Shown: in pieces, positions 36,237-45,566 of the stretch
Layout of the letters: every line of letters begins with the position of its first letter
How positions within the stretch are numbered: position 1 is the first letter of the stretch
Origin: UBA9865 sp035647835
GTDB taxonomy: Bacteria; Bacillota; Dethiobacteria; Dethiobacterales; Dethiobacteraceae
NCBI GenBank assembly: GCA_035647835.1
Contig: DASRMS010000089.1
Span: forward strand, 1 to 58,503
Length of the DNA stretch: 58,503 bases
Direction of reading: 5' to 3'
Notes under the pieces: model-generated
What the model was told of the DNA's origin: nothing
Databases searched by the model: none
Seen by the model: only the letters and a program-made list of their open reading frames with translations
Translations under genes and position numbers: made by a program

Positions 36237-37610
36237 TCAACAGCTGTTAATTTTGTCAGTTAATTGTTCCACAATGCTTTGTAATTGTGGGTTTTTCTTT
36301 AAGTCTGAAATTATTTTTTTGTGGGCATGCATCACAGTTGTATGATCACGCCCACCAAATTCTTCGCCTATTTTAGGTAAAGAAGAATCGGTTAGTTCGC
36401 GCGCTAAATACATGGCTATTTGTCGTGGCATAGCAACATTTTTTGTTCTTTTTTTGGCCTTCATCTCCTCTATTTTTAAGGCAAAATGTTCAGCCGTTAC
36501 TTTTTGAATTCTTTCAATGGTGATTATTTTTGGTTTTTCGTGTGTAGCAAGAATGGTCTGCAGCGTTTCTTGTGCCAAAGGAATATCAATTCTGCGCTTG
36601 GTTAAAGATGAATAGGCAATAACCCGGATGAAGGCTCCTTCTAATTCACGAATATTACTAACGATATTATTAGCAATATAATGAATAACATCATCATCCA
36701 TCGTGATGTTTTCGGAAAAAGCTTTTTTGCGCAAAATAGCAATACGAGTTTCTAAATCAGGTGGTTGAATATCTGTAATTAAGCCCCATTCGAAACGTGA
36801 GCGTAAACGATCTTCCAAGGTCGGTATTTCTTTAGGTGGGCGGTCACTGGAAATAATAATTTGTTTATTATTTTCGTGGAGAGCATTAAAAGTATGGAAA
36901 AATTCTTCCTGTGTTGTTTCTTTTCCCGCGAGAAACTGAATATCATCAATTAATAACACATCGATCGTGCGATATTTATTACGGAATTCTACTGTTTTAT
37001 TATCACGAATAGAATTAATAAATTCATTAGTAAATTTCTCTGAAGAAAGGTACATGACACGATTGGCAGGTGTGTTATCTGTAACATGATGACCGATGGC
37101 ATGCATCAGGTGAGTTTTACCAAGACCCACACCACCGTAAATAAAAAGCGGGTTATAAGCACGAGCTGGTGCCTCAGAGACAGCTAAAGAAGCAGCATGT
37201 GCGAAACGGTTACTATTACCAATAACAAATGTGTTGAAGGTATATTTGGGATTTAACCAGGACGTAGATAAAGTACTTGTAGGTTTCTCCGGTCTTCTTG
37301 TTGGTGGGGAAGCTACTACTTCTTCTTGATTAAAATCTTTACCATCATCGTCATTGATACGGGGTGTGACAAAATGAACACGATAATTTTCGTTGCCCAC
37401 TACCTCTTGTAAAGCATGGGAAATTAAATCTGCATACCGCCCTTGCATCCAATCTTTAGTAAAGTCATTGGGTACACTAATCACTAGTGACTCACTATTG
37501 ATAGAAACAGGTTTTGTAGTTTTTAACCATGTTTCGAAACTAGGCTTACTCATTTTTGTTTCGATTTGATCCAAGGTAGCCTGCCAGATATCCAGCAGTT
37601 CAAATTCCAT
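36237..37610 (-). CDS. dnaA: Chromosomal replication initiator DnaA
   Basis: 457 residues. Domain I (LLDIWQATLDQIE), a linker at about 85-115, the AAA+ domain with Walker A GGVGLGKTHLMHAIG and Walker B VLLIDDIQFLAGKE, and C-terminal DNA-binding domain IV with the signature GEEFGGRDHTTVMHAHKKI. ATG with AGGAGG nine bases ahead. Both flanks contain DnaA boxes, and a TTATCAACA box overlaps its stop codon, so autoregulation is likely. Confidence 0.97.
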   Translation of the reverse strand: MEFELLDIWQATLDQIETKMSKPSFETWLKTTKPVSINSESLVISVPNDFTKDWMQGRYADLISHALQEVVGNENYRVHFVTPRINDDDGKDFNQEEVVASPPTRRPEKPTSTLSTSWLNPKYTFNTFVIGNSNRFAHAASLAVSEAPARAYNPLFIYGGVGLGKTHLMHAIGHHVTDNTPANRVMYLSSEKFTNEFINSIRDNKTVEFRNKYRTIDVLLIDDIQFLAGKETTQEEFFHTFNALHENNKQIIISSDRPPKEIPTLEDRLRSRFEWGLITDIQPPDLETRIAILRKKAFSENITMDDDVIHYIANNIVSNIRELEGAFIRVIAYSSLTKRRIDIPLAQETLQTILATHEKPKIITIERIQKVTAEHFALKIEEMKAKKRTKNVAMPRQIAMYLARELTDSSLPKIGEEFGGRDHTTVMHAHKKIISDLKKNPQLQSIVEQLTDKINSC

Positions 37611-37960
37611 TTACATGATCCTCCTCAAGCAAAACACTCCGCGTTAATTAGCCAGCCAGTAGAAAAACTATTCACAAGTTATCCACATACTACACAAGGC
37701 AAAAACATAAATAATAAGCAAATAGTGAGAGTTATCCACAATTTAAAGCTGTTGTCCACATTATCTGTGGATAACACACAAAATAGCCTAATTAGTAAGG
37801 CTCTTTTTATGGGAGAGAATGTAGTTGTGCACAGGGTGTGGATAGATTGTTATCCACACGATTATCCACAAGCACCAAAAAACTACTGGTTCCTCACTTA
37901 TTACTATAAAGTATGTTTGGACAAAAATCTTTTATTGTCAACTTTGCAGTAGTGAGCTCT
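37611..37960. other. oriC: DnaA box cluster upstream of dnaA
   Basis: Perfect TTATCCACA boxes at 37679, 37732, 37850 and 37862 (plus) and at 37766-37774 (minus), plus one-mismatch boxes at 37668 (CTATTCACA), 37752 (TTGTCCACA) and 37837-37845 (minus). An AT-rich stretch follows (about 37890-37935). From 37961 to 38120 I see no gene or named element. With the dnaA-dnaN gap this makes a bipartite origin. Confidence 0.85.
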
Positions 37961-38123
37961 TATGTAGCTTCTGAAACAGGGCAGTGCAATAAGATTGATG
38001 TTAGCAAACAAGCTCTCAGGATATACATTCTTATCTTAACAAAATCTGGCCAACGCCGCAATAGTGATTGTTAATAACTGCCGCAAGATCAGGAAAAGCA
38101 AGGGTTTTACCCATTAGCTTCTC

Positions 38124-38152
38124 TTGACATCAAAAGATGAAAAAGTTATAAT
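38124..38152 (+). promoter_or_regulatory. rpmH promoter
   Basis: Perfect TTGACA (38124-38129), 17-base spacer, perfect TATAAT (38147-38152), ahead of the rpmH-rnpA-yidD-yidC-jag genes. Confidence 0.85.
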
Positions 38153-38215
38153 CTTTTTGATATGGGTTTCTTTATTAATTTGATAAACTGCTAACTGCAA
38201 CAGGAGGTGTAATCA

Positions 38216-38350
38216 ATGAAGCGCACATACCAGCCCAAAGTTAGAAAAAGAAAAAAAATACATGGTTTTCGTCGCCGCATGTCAACGCCAGCGGGCCGTT
38301 TGGTAATAAAAAGAAGAAGAGCTAAAGGAAGAAAGAGACTATCGGCATAA
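38216..38350 (+). CDS. rpmH: Ribosomal protein bL34
   Basis: 44 residues, basic. It begins MKRTYQPKVRKRKKIHGFRR, continues MSTPAGRLVIKRRRAKGRKR and ends LSA, a near-consensus bL34. AGGAGGTG lies eight bases ahead of the ATG. First gene of the right-hand arm from the origin, 14 bases before rnpA. Confidence 0.97.
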   Translation: MKRTYQPKVRKRKKIHGFRRRMSTPAGRLVIKRRRAKGRKRLSA

Positions 38351-38364
38351 AGCAGGTAGATAAG

Positions 38365-38721
38365 ATGAAAAAAAACGGTCGTATCCGTAAAAATAGTGAA
38401 TACCAACATGTTTTCACTAAAGGACGCTCACTAGCAATGAGAGCACTCGTACTTTACCAATTGCCAAATCAGGAAAAAGAAAATCGTACAGGATTTGTTG
38501 TTAGTAAAAAAGTTGGCAATGCAGTTACGAGAAATCGTGTTAAAAGGTTATTCAGGGAGGCTTACCGTTTACATGCTGCTGATTTAGTGCAAGGAAAAGA
38601 CCTTGTATTTATTGCCAGGCCCCAGGCAGCTAAATTAGACTATCAACAGGCCGCCACCGCAATGAAGCAAATTCTCAAGAGGGGCGGTCTGTTTTCAGTT
38701 AATAAGTCAGCACAAGTTTAG
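38365..38721 (+). CDS. rnpA: Ribonuclease P protein component
   Basis: 118 residues. The protein cofactor of RNase P for tRNA 5' maturation. It carries the RNR-type motif RNRVKRLFREAYRLH, preceded by FVVSKKVGNAVT, and N-terminal IRKNSEYQHVFTKGRS. Standard position after rpmH. Confidence 0.96.
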   Translation: MKKNGRIRKNSEYQHVFTKGRSLAMRALVLYQLPNQEKENRTGFVVSKKVGNAVTRNRVKRLFREAYRLHAADLVQGKDLVFIARPQAAKLDYQQAATAMKQILKRGGLFSVNKSAQV

Positions 38722-38746
38722 AAAAATGAAAGATACGGGTGAGGGA

Positions 38747-38980
38747 ATGCAACGGCTATTGCTCTTGTTCATACGTTTCTACAGAAAATTTTTGTCACCA
38801 TTCAAAACAGCTAGTTGTCGTTTTACTCCAACCTGTTCACAATATGCGAAAGAAGCAATAGAGCAGTATGGTGCTGCTCGAGGGTTGTGGCTAGCAATAA
38901 AACGCTTAAGTCGCTGTCACCCTCTTCACCCAGGCGGTTATGATCCTGTGGATGAACACGAAAAGGAGGCCAAAGAATGA
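38747..38980 (+). CDS. yidD: Membrane protein insertion efficiency factor YidD
   Basis: 77 residues from ATG 38747, giving MQRLLLLFIRFYRKFLSP, the usual family start. Conserved CRFTPTCSQYAKEAI and RCHPLHPGGYDPV. GGTGA four bases ahead acts as SD. An ATG seven codons earlier (38726) is possible but has no ribosome site. It overlaps yidC by four bases. Confidence 0.93.
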   Translation: MQRLLLLFIRFYRKFLSPFKTASCRFTPTCSQYAKEAIEQYGAARGLWLAIKRLSRCHPLHPGGYDPVDEHEKEAKE

Positions 38981-39648
38981 TTGCGGCCATTGTAGATGTG
39001 TTAAACTCTATACTACTGGCAATAAATGATTTTACGCATAATTACGGCTTGTCTATTATTGTATTAACGATTCTTGTGCGTTTAGTTATGTGGCCATTAA
39101 TGAGTAAGCAGTTATCTTCTGCCAAAGCAATGCAGGAGATACAGCCGGAACTAAAAAAGATACAGGAAAAGTATAAAAATGATAAAGAAAAACTAAATCA
39201 GGCCACGATGGAATTATGGCAGAAACATAAAATTAACCCAGCAGCCGGCTGCCTCCCCTTAATTGTACAGATGCCAATTCTATTTGCGATGTTTCGGATG
39301 TTACAATCTGCGCCGACTATTGACCCGCAGCAATATTTTCTGCTTGGTATCGATATGCGTGTTGCTTTGCAGTCGACAGTTAACGGAGCAGCAGTTTGGC
39401 AGCAGTACCCAGGGTATTGGATTTTAGTCATTTTATCAGGACTCACTACTTATATTCAGCAAAAACTAACCATGACTGATCCGTCACAAAAAATGATGAT
39501 GACTATTATGCCGCTGATGCTCTTGTATTTCAGCCTTCGCTTCCCCGCAGGTTTAGTGCTCTATTGGGTAGTTAATAACTTGCTCTCCCTGGTGCAGCAT
39601 TTGTTGATTCATAGACAACCACCGAAGGGAGCGGTAAATGAACAATGA
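38977..39648 (+). CDS. yidC: Membrane protein insertase YidC/Oxa1/SpoIIIJ
   Basis: 223 residues. It inserts proteins into the cell membrane. About five helices; the hydrophilic-groove Arg lies in ILVRLVMWPLM, with a cytoplasmic charged hairpin (MQEIQPELKKIQEKYKNDKEK) and NPAAGCLPLIVQMPI. No lipobox or long N-terminal signal is seen, unlike Bacillus SpoIIIJ. ATG overlaps yidD's stop (ATGA). Confidence 0.95.
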   Translation: MIAAIVDVLNSILLAINDFTHNYGLSIIVLTILVRLVMWPLMSKQLSSAKAMQEIQPELKKIQEKYKNDKEKLNQATMELWQKHKINPAAGCLPLIVQMPILFAMFRMLQSAPTIDPQQYFLLGIDMRVALQSTVNGAAVWQQYPGYWILVILSGLTTYIQQKLTMTDPSQKMMMTIMPLMLLYFSLRFPAGLVLYWVVNNLLSLVQHLLIHRQPPKGAVNEQ

Positions 39649-40265
39649 AGGTAGTAGAAGCAACTGCTAAGACCGTCGAAGAGGCAACTCAAAAAGCGCT
39701 CGCTGAAATTGCTTTACCCACGGAAAGAGTAAAAGTGGAAGTGGTTACCGAACCAAGTGCAGGGTTTTTGGGCCTAATAGGTTCTAAACAAGCGCGTGTT
39801 CGTGTGACGGAAACAATCAGCCCCGCTCAGTATATGTATGATTTTTTAGAGCAGATTATTGGCAAAATAGGATTAACTAGTACGATCGAAGTTACAGAAA
39901 CTGCACAAGTGTTAAAATTGAGTGTGAACGGCAGTAAGATGGGTATACTAATTGGCAAACGCGGACAAACACTCAATGCCCTGCAGTATCTATTAAGCGT
40001 TGTCTATCATAAAAAGTTTCCTGGACAGGATGGGCGCCTGCTCCTTGATGTAGAAGATTATCGTGAAAAAAGAGAAGAAACTTTGCGCACACTAGCACAA
40101 AACTTAGCAAAAAAAGCCCTCCGTTCTCAACGTGAGGTTGTGCTGGAACCAATGAGCCCTCAGGAAAGACGTATCATCCACACAGAACTACAGGAACATG
40201 CTGCTGTGTCTACCTATAGTGAAGGTGATGAACCATATCGCAAAGTGATCATCGCACCTAAATAA
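39645..40265 (+). CDS. jag: RNA-binding protein Jag/KhpB
   Basis: 206 residues. The N-terminal Jag domain (VEATAKTVEEATQKALAEI, GFLGLIGSKQARV) is followed by a KH domain (GKRGQTLNALQYL) and R3H at the end (PMSPQERRIIHTELQEH...SEGDEPYRKVIIAPK). It overlaps yidC by four bases. KhpB pairs with KhpA in RNA binding; khpA is not in the window. Confidence 0.94.
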   Translation: MKVVEATAKTVEEATQKALAEIALPTERVKVEVVTEPSAGFLGLIGSKQARVRVTETISPAQYMYDFLEQIIGKIGLTSTIEVTETAQVLKLSVNGSKMGILIGKRGQTLNALQYLLSVVYHKKFPGQDGRLLLDVEDYREKREETLRTLAQNLAKKALRSQREVVLEPMSPQERRIIHTELQEHAAVSTYSEGDEPYRKVIIAPK

Positions 40266-40269
40266 AAAA

Positions 40270-40302
40270 GCAACCGCCGCCTGCGAGGCGGCGGTTTTTC
40301 TT
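40270..40302 (+). terminator. Terminator after jag
   Basis: ACCGCCGCCT-GCG-AGGCGGCGGT followed by TTTTT, four bases after jag. Confidence 0.9.
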
Positions 40303-40371
40303 CACCTTTCACTCCTGTGCCAGGGTCGTCAAGGGAGTTGAAGCAGTTAAGGATCAGAAAGGGGACAAAGC

Positions 40372-41757
40372 ATGTTTGAAGATACCATTGCGGCTATTTC
40401 CACGCCTCCAGGCGAAGGTGGAATTGGTATTGTGCGTATTAGTGGACCCCAAGCAGAGCAAATCGGCAGAAGCATCTTTAGCTTTGCCAAGCAGCCGGAA
40501 AATCTGTTAAGTCATCATCTTTATTATGGCAAGGTAGTTAATCCGCTGAAAGAGCAGGTTATTGATGAAGCACTTATTTCCTTTATGCGTGCCCCCCATA
40601 CTTTTACGCGTGAAGATGTGGTGGAAGTAAACTGCCATGGCGGCATTATGCCGCTCAGTAAAACTTTAGCCCTTATTTTAGCCCAGGGAGCGCGTTTAGC
40701 AGAGCCCGGTGAGTTTACACAGCGGGCCTTTCTTAATGGACGTATCGATTTAGCCCAGGCAGAAGCTGTGATTCAAATCATCAGAGCCAAAACAGAGGCG
40801 GCCATGCTGGTTAGTGTGCGGCAGTTAACAGGTCACCTCTCACAAGAAGTTAAGCAAATTCGCCGCCGCTTATTAGCAATGCTGGCTCATGTCGAAGCAT
40901 CGATTGACTTTCCTGAACATCAGGATGTCGAAGATTTAGCCCGTGAGGAAATAGCCAATAGTACACAAGCTGCTTTTGCTCAACTAGAGGCACTTTTAGC
41001 CACGGCAGAGCAAGGGAGAATTCTACGTGAAGGCATCAAAACTGCTATTGTGGGTTTGCCTAATGTGGGTAAAAGTTCACTCTTAAATGCCCTGTTGCGG
41101 GAACAACGAGCCATTGTGACTGAGATTCCTGGGACAACCCGGGATGTGCTGGAAGAAAGTATTAATCTAGGCGGCATTGCCCTGACCATTGTCGATACCG
41201 CAGGTATTCGTGAAACACGTGATGAAATAGAAAAAATTGGCGTGCAACTTAGCCGCTCGGCGATAGATAAAGCGGATTTAGTACTTTTAGTGCTAGAGCT
41301 GACAGCAGGTTTGAATGAGGAAAATAAATTAATCCTGCAGATAATTAAGGATAAACCCTGTATTATTATTGCTAATAAGACGGATTTAGCAGCAGAACCG
41401 CAAGCGGCAGCAGCGCAGCTAAAAGCACAGTTAACTCCTCTACCGGTTGTGCCGATGTCTGTTTTAAAGCAACAGGGACTGCAGGATTTAGAGGATACCA
41501 TTATCCAATATGTATTTAAAGGAGCCGTACAAACACCGGATTCGGTACTTGTGACTTCTACTAGGCATAAAAATGCCCTCTTAAAAGCAAAAAATGCGCT
41601 CTATGACTTACAAAATGCCCTTGAGGCTGGTTATGCGGTGGACCTGTTGGCGATAGATTTACATGCTGCCTTGGACGCCTTGGGAGAAATAACGGGAGAA
41701 AGCGTAGGACCAGAATTAGTAGATGAAATATTTAGCAGCTTTTGTATTGGTAAGTAA
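40372..41757 (+). CDS. mnmE: tRNA modification GTPase MnmE
   Basis: 461 residues. With MnmG it forms the wobble-U34 aminomethyl modification. The N-terminal folate-binding domain (IAAISTPPGEGGIGIVRISG), helical domain, inserted G domain (GLPNVGKSSLLNALL, DTAGIRETRDEIEKIG, NKTD) and C-terminal CIGK with the essential Cys are all present. AAAGGGGA ribosome site. Confidence 0.97.
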   Translation: MFEDTIAAISTPPGEGGIGIVRISGPQAEQIGRSIFSFAKQPENLLSHHLYYGKVVNPLKEQVIDEALISFMRAPHTFTREDVVEVNCHGGIMPLSKTLALILAQGARLAEPGEFTQRAFLNGRIDLAQAEAVIQIIRAKTEAAMLVSVRQLTGHLSQEVKQIRRRLLAMLAHVEASIDFPEHQDVEDLAREEIANSTQAAFAQLEALLATAEQGRILREGIKTAIVGLPNVGKSSLLNALLREQRAIVTEIPGTTRDVLEESINLGGIALTIVDTAGIRETRDEIEKIGVQLSRSAIDKADLVLLVLELTAGLNEENKLILQIIKDKPCIIIANKTDLAAEPQAAAAQLKAQLTPLPVVPMSVLKQQGLQDLEDTIIQYVFKGAVQTPDSVLVTSTRHKNALLKAKNALYDLQNALEAGYAVDLLAIDLHAALDALGEITGESVGPELVDEIFSSFCIGK

Positions 41758-41775
41758 AAGTTAGGGTGTGATGCA

Positions 41776-43671
41776 GTGACTTATGTAGGTGGAGAATATG
41801 ATGTAATAGTCGTGGGTGCTGGCCATGCGGGCTGCGAAGCAGCCTTAGCGTCAGCTCGTTTAGGCTGTAAGACTCTATTATTAACCATAAATTTAGATGC
41901 CATTGCCTTGATGCCATGTAACCCTGCCATTGGCGGCCCAGCCAAAGGACATTTAGTGCGGGAAATCGATGCTTTAGGCGGGCAAATGGCCCACAATATT
42001 GACCAGACCAGCATACAAATGCGCCTGTTAAATACGGGAAAGGGACCTGCCGTCCATGCGCTGCGCGCACAAGCAGATAAAAAAATGTATATGTGGCTAA
42101 TGCGTAAAACTCTGGAGAACACCGCCAATTTAGATATACATCAAGCGATGGTAGAAAGATTTCAGGTGCGCAGCGGTCAAGTGCAAGGTGTGATTACCGG
42201 CACCGGTGCCCTCTACCGTGCCGCTGCCGTAGTGCTGACGACCGGCACATATTTGCGCGGTAGAGTTATCATTGGCGATTATCATTATCCAGGAGGACCC
42301 AATGGTCAATTAGCCAGCACTAAATTATCTACTTATCTTAAGCAAATCGGCCTAGAGCTGCGTCGCTTTAAAACCGGTACGCCTGCTCGCGTGCATCGTG
42401 ATTCTATCGACTTTAGTAAAACAATCATGCAGCCTGGCGATGAACAGCACTACGCCTTTTCCTTTACAGGACCGCCGGCAGCAACTCCCCAGATTCCCTG
42501 TTGGCTCACCCATACGACAGAAAAAACTCATCAAATTATTCACGCTAATTTACACCGCTCCCCCCTCTATGCTGGCGATATTAAAGGTGTAGGACCTCGT
42601 TACTGCCCTTCGATTGAGGATAAGGTAGTACGTTTTAAAGAGCGGCCCACGCATCAGGTGTTTTTAGAGCCAGAAGGTGCCGATACTGCGGAGTATTATG
42701 TACAGGGGATGTCCTCTAGTTTGCCGGAAGATGTGCAGGTTGCCATGCTGCGTAGTATTCCCGGCTTAGAAAAAGTAAAAGTATTACGTACTGGTTATGC
42801 CATTGAATATGATTGTCTTGATCCACTGCAGTTAAAGAGCACTTTGGAAACAAAAACTATAGCAGGGCTATACAGTGCAGGACAAATAAATGGCTCTTCT
42901 GGTTATGAGGAAGCGGCAGCTCAAGGGTTAGTGGCGGGGATCAATGCTGCTTTAGCTGTACAAGGAAAAGCACCATTGCTGATTGACCGTGCTCGGGGTT
43001 ATACTGGTGTTCTTATTGACGACTTGGTGACAAAGGGAACTTTGGAGCCCTACCGGATGATGACTTCCCGGGCTGAATATCGTTTACTGCTGCGCCAGGA
43101 CAATGCGGATGCCAGATTAACACCGCTAGGCTACGAGATTGGCTTAATTTCTCCAGAACGTTATCAGTCCTTTACGGCCAAAAGTTCTGCCGTAGCTGCA
43201 GAAAAAGAGCGTCTGCAAAAAATTACAATTACCGCAAGTGAGCAGACTAACGAACTGCTCCAGGCCTGGGGTAGTCGACCGTTAACAACGGCCGTCAAGG
43301 CCAGCCAACTATTAAAGAGACCCGAAATCAGCTATCAAAACCTTTTACAGTTACTCCCTGAAGCTGCACTACTCTCTACGGAAGCAGCACAACAAGTTGA
43401 GATTCAAGTAAAGTACGAAGGATATATTACTAAACAAGAACAGCAGATCGAAAAGTTTAAAAGAATGGAACATAAAGTGTTACCTGAAAACATGGATTAT
43501 CTTAATTTATCAGGGCTTTCACATGAGGCGGCAGAAAAGCTCAAGCAGATTAAGCCTCATTCTCTTGGTCAGGCTAGTCGTATTTCCGGTGTTTCGCCGG
43601 CAGACATCGCTGTCTTACTAGTCCATCTACAGCAACATAAAAAACGTGGAGGACAGGGACATGTGGAATGA
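41776..43671 (+). CDS. mnmG: tRNA modification enzyme MnmG (GidA)
   Basis: 631 residues. The FAD-binding partner of MnmE. N-terminal VIVVGAGHAGCEAALASARLG, conserved CNPAIGGPAKGHLVREIDALGG and GYEEAAAQGL, then TSRAEYRLLLRQDNADARLTP. The GTG start is the most upstream sensible one, with GGTG ahead; 18 bases after mnmE. Confidence 0.96.
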   Translation: MTYVGGEYDVIVVGAGHAGCEAALASARLGCKTLLLTINLDAIALMPCNPAIGGPAKGHLVREIDALGGQMAHNIDQTSIQMRLLNTGKGPAVHALRAQADKKMYMWLMRKTLENTANLDIHQAMVERFQVRSGQVQGVITGTGALYRAAAVVLTTGTYLRGRVIIGDYHYPGGPNGQLASTKLSTYLKQIGLELRRFKTGTPARVHRDSIDFSKTIMQPGDEQHYAFSFTGPPAATPQIPCWLTHTTEKTHQIIHANLHRSPLYAGDIKGVGPRYCPSIEDKVVRFKERPTHQVFLEPEGADTAEYYVQGMSSSLPEDVQVAMLRSIPGLEKVKVLRTGYAIEYDCLDPLQLKSTLETKTIAGLYSAGQINGSSGYEEAAAQGLVAGINAALAVQGKAPLLIDRARGYTGVLIDDLVTKGTLEPYRMMTSRAEYRLLLRQDNADARLTPLGYEIGLISPERYQSFTAKSSAVAAEKERLQKITITASEQTNELLQAWGSRPLTTAVKASQLLKRPEISYQNLLQLLPEAALLSTEAAQQVEIQVKYEGYITKQEQQIEKFKRMEHKVLPENMDYLNLSGLSHEAAEKLKQIKPHSLGQASRISGVSPADIAVLLVHLQQHKKRGGQGHVE

Positions 43672-44368
43672 GTTAAGTCATTTAAGTACAGATTTAGGCA
43701 TTAGCCTGCCCGAGACTGCTCCCTCACTCTTTCGACGTTATTATGAGCTGCTCATCTACCACAATAAACAAATCAATTTAACACGTATTACGGAAGCACA
43801 GGAAGTGATGATTAAGCATTTTTTAGATTCACTGATGCTTTTAGTAATATTTCCTCAATTGAGTGGGCCACTTTTGGATTTAGGCAGCGGGGCAGGCTTG
43901 CCAGGGATTCCCCTTAAGCTTGCTCGACCTAGCTTAGAGCTAACCCTACTGGATGCCTTGCAAAAGAGGATTAACTTTCTACAGCAGCTTAGTGAAAATC
44001 TGCAACTAACAGGAGTAAACTATTTACATGGTCGTGCAGAAGACTACGGCCAACAAATAGCCTACAGAGAAAAATTTCCGCTTGTGGTTTCACGTGCTGT
44101 CGCCAAACTAAATGTCCTTTTGGAGTTATGTCTGCCTTTTGTGGCAGTAGGCGGCTTTTTTGTTGCCTACAAAGGCCCAGAAGGTGAAAAGGAACTGCAG
44201 TTGGCAGAACATGCGCTGCTGGCCTTGGACGGCGAGCCGGTAAAGGTGTGGACCTATGATTTGCCGCGGCAATTCGGCAAAAGAAGCTTACTGGTGATTA
44301 GAAAAAATTCCCGCACGTCAGCTAGATACCCTCGGAAAGCTGGCTTGCCGGCCAAAAGGCCTTTATAA
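43661..44368 (+). CDS. rsmG: 16S rRNA G527 N7-methyltransferase RsmG
   Basis: 235 residues. SAM-binding LLDLGSGAGLPGIPLKLA, N-terminal INLTRITEAQEVMIKHFLDSL, and VSRAVAKLNVLLELC. The start is ATG 43661 with GGAGG eight bases ahead; a GTG five codons upstream covers the SD. It overlaps mnmG by 11 bases. The basic Arg/Pro C-terminal tail is normal for the family. Confidence 0.96.
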   Translation: MWNELSHLSTDLGISLPETAPSLFRRYYELLIYHNKQINLTRITEAQEVMIKHFLDSLMLLVIFPQLSGPLLDLGSGAGLPGIPLKLARPSLELTLLDALQKRINFLQQLSENLQLTGVNYLHGRAEDYGQQIAYREKFPLVVSRAVAKLNVLLELCLPFVAVGGFFVAYKGPEGEKELQLAEHALLALDGEPVKVWTYDLPRQFGKRSLLVIRKNSRTSARYPRKAGLPAKRPL

Positions 44369-44398
44369 GGACTTCCCATAGCGAGGGAAGTCCTTATA
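44366..44398 (+). terminator. Terminator after rsmG
   Basis: AAGGACTTCCC-ATAGCGA-GGGAAGTCCTT hairpin overlapping the rsmG stop region. Confidence 0.75.
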
Positions 44399-44491
44399 TC
44401 ATTCTGCAGCCAATTTTAGCTGCTTTTTACTTACGCTGCTAAAATCCTGGCAAAATTCCAAAATATATTCTGCAAGCAGAGAAATAATGGC

Positions 44492-44516
44492 AGGATATTC
44501 CTTTGGTTTGTCGAAT
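44492..44516 (+). promoter_or_regulatory. Sigma-H-like promoter ahead of noc
   Basis: AGGATAT (44492-44498), 14 bases, GAAT (44513-44516), resembling the sigma-H consensus AGGA...GAAT used at the onset of sporulation, 39 bases before noc. Spacing is about one base longer than typical. Confidence 0.45.
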
Positions 44517-44554
44517 AATTAGCGTGATAAGAAGATAGAGATGGAGGGAGATTG

Positions 44555-45463
44555 ATGAGCGAAGATTGGGGAAGTTTGATGAATATTGAAGAAATGGAGT
44601 ATGAGCAGGGTGAGTTACAGAAAATAGACATCAATAAAATTCGACCTAATCCATTTCAACCGCGGAAGTTCTTCGCAGCGGTAAAGTTAGCAGAACTCAT
44701 GCAATCAATTAAAACGTACGGGCTCCTGCAACCTGTTATAGTGCGTACCATCTCAGGCGGCTATGAATTGGTGGCGGGTGAACGGCGTTTACGGGCTTGT
44801 CAACAACTAGGCTGGACACAAATTCCTGCTGTAGTGAAAGATATTTCAGAAAGTGCCATGGCCACGATGGCCTTAATCGAAAATCTACAAAGGGAGGATC
44901 TCTCTTTCCTCGAAGAAGCAGCTGGTTATGAGCGTTTATTGCGAGAGTTTAAATTGACGCAGGAAGTTTTAGCACAAAGATTAGGTAAAAGCCAATCGAC
45001 AATTGCTAATAAATTGCGTTTATTGAAACTACCGGATAGCGTTAAGGCAAAATTAAGGAATCATGATTTGACAGAAAGACACGCACGCGCTCTACTGAAG
45101 TTACCTGATGAGGAAGCACAAAACAAAATATTACATGAAGTGTGTAATTTGGGGTATACTGTCAGGCAAACTGAAAACCGTGTGGCTGCCTACTTAAGTA
45201 AGTTAGCCCCCCCATCTAAAGAACGTAAAAAGGTAATCATTCGTGATGTGCGCATCTTCCTTAACACAATCCGTCAAGCTGTCTCTTTATTGGAATCAGG
45301 TGGCTTGGGACCTCGTCTAAAAGAAAAGGATTGTGGTGATTATTTAGAAGTAACTATTTACGTACCCAAGAGTAAGAGAACTAGTAAGCTAGCAGAGCAA
45401 TACAAAAAAGAGACAGAATCAGCTATTTCCCAGGTAATTGCCCATGAGGCTGCTAACAATTAA
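44555..45463 (+). CDS. noc: Nucleoid occlusion protein Noc (ParB family)
   Basis: 302 residues. CTP-switch clamp of the ParB family. N-terminal INKIRPNPFQPRKFF, CTP-binding VAGERRLRACQQLG and ENLQREDLSFLEEAAGY, then the helix-turn-helix LAQRLGKSQSTIANKLRLLKLP, the Noc-type version. The N-terminus (MSEDWGSLMNIEEM) may be the membrane-targeting tail. ATG chosen over a TTG one codon earlier. It sits upstream of soj-parB as in bacilli. Confidence 0.88.
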   Translation: MSEDWGSLMNIEEMEYEQGELQKIDINKIRPNPFQPRKFFAAVKLAELMQSIKTYGLLQPVIVRTISGGYELVAGERRLRACQQLGWTQIPAVVKDISESAMATMALIENLQREDLSFLEEAAGYERLLREFKLTQEVLAQRLGKSQSTIANKLRLLKLPDSVKAKLRNHDLTERHARALLKLPDEEAQNKILHEVCNLGYTVRQTENRVAAYLSKLAPPSKERKKVIIRDVRIFLNTIRQAVSLLESGGLGPRLKEKDCGDYLEVTIYVPKSKRTSKLAEQYKKETESAISQVIAHEAANN

Positions 45464-45566
45464 CGACAACTATCAACAACGGGCAGTAGTAAATTACGCT
45501 TTCGTGCAGGAAATGGTAAAAGCTGACGCGAATAATAGTTAGTACTGCAGAGAGCGAGGTGATCTT

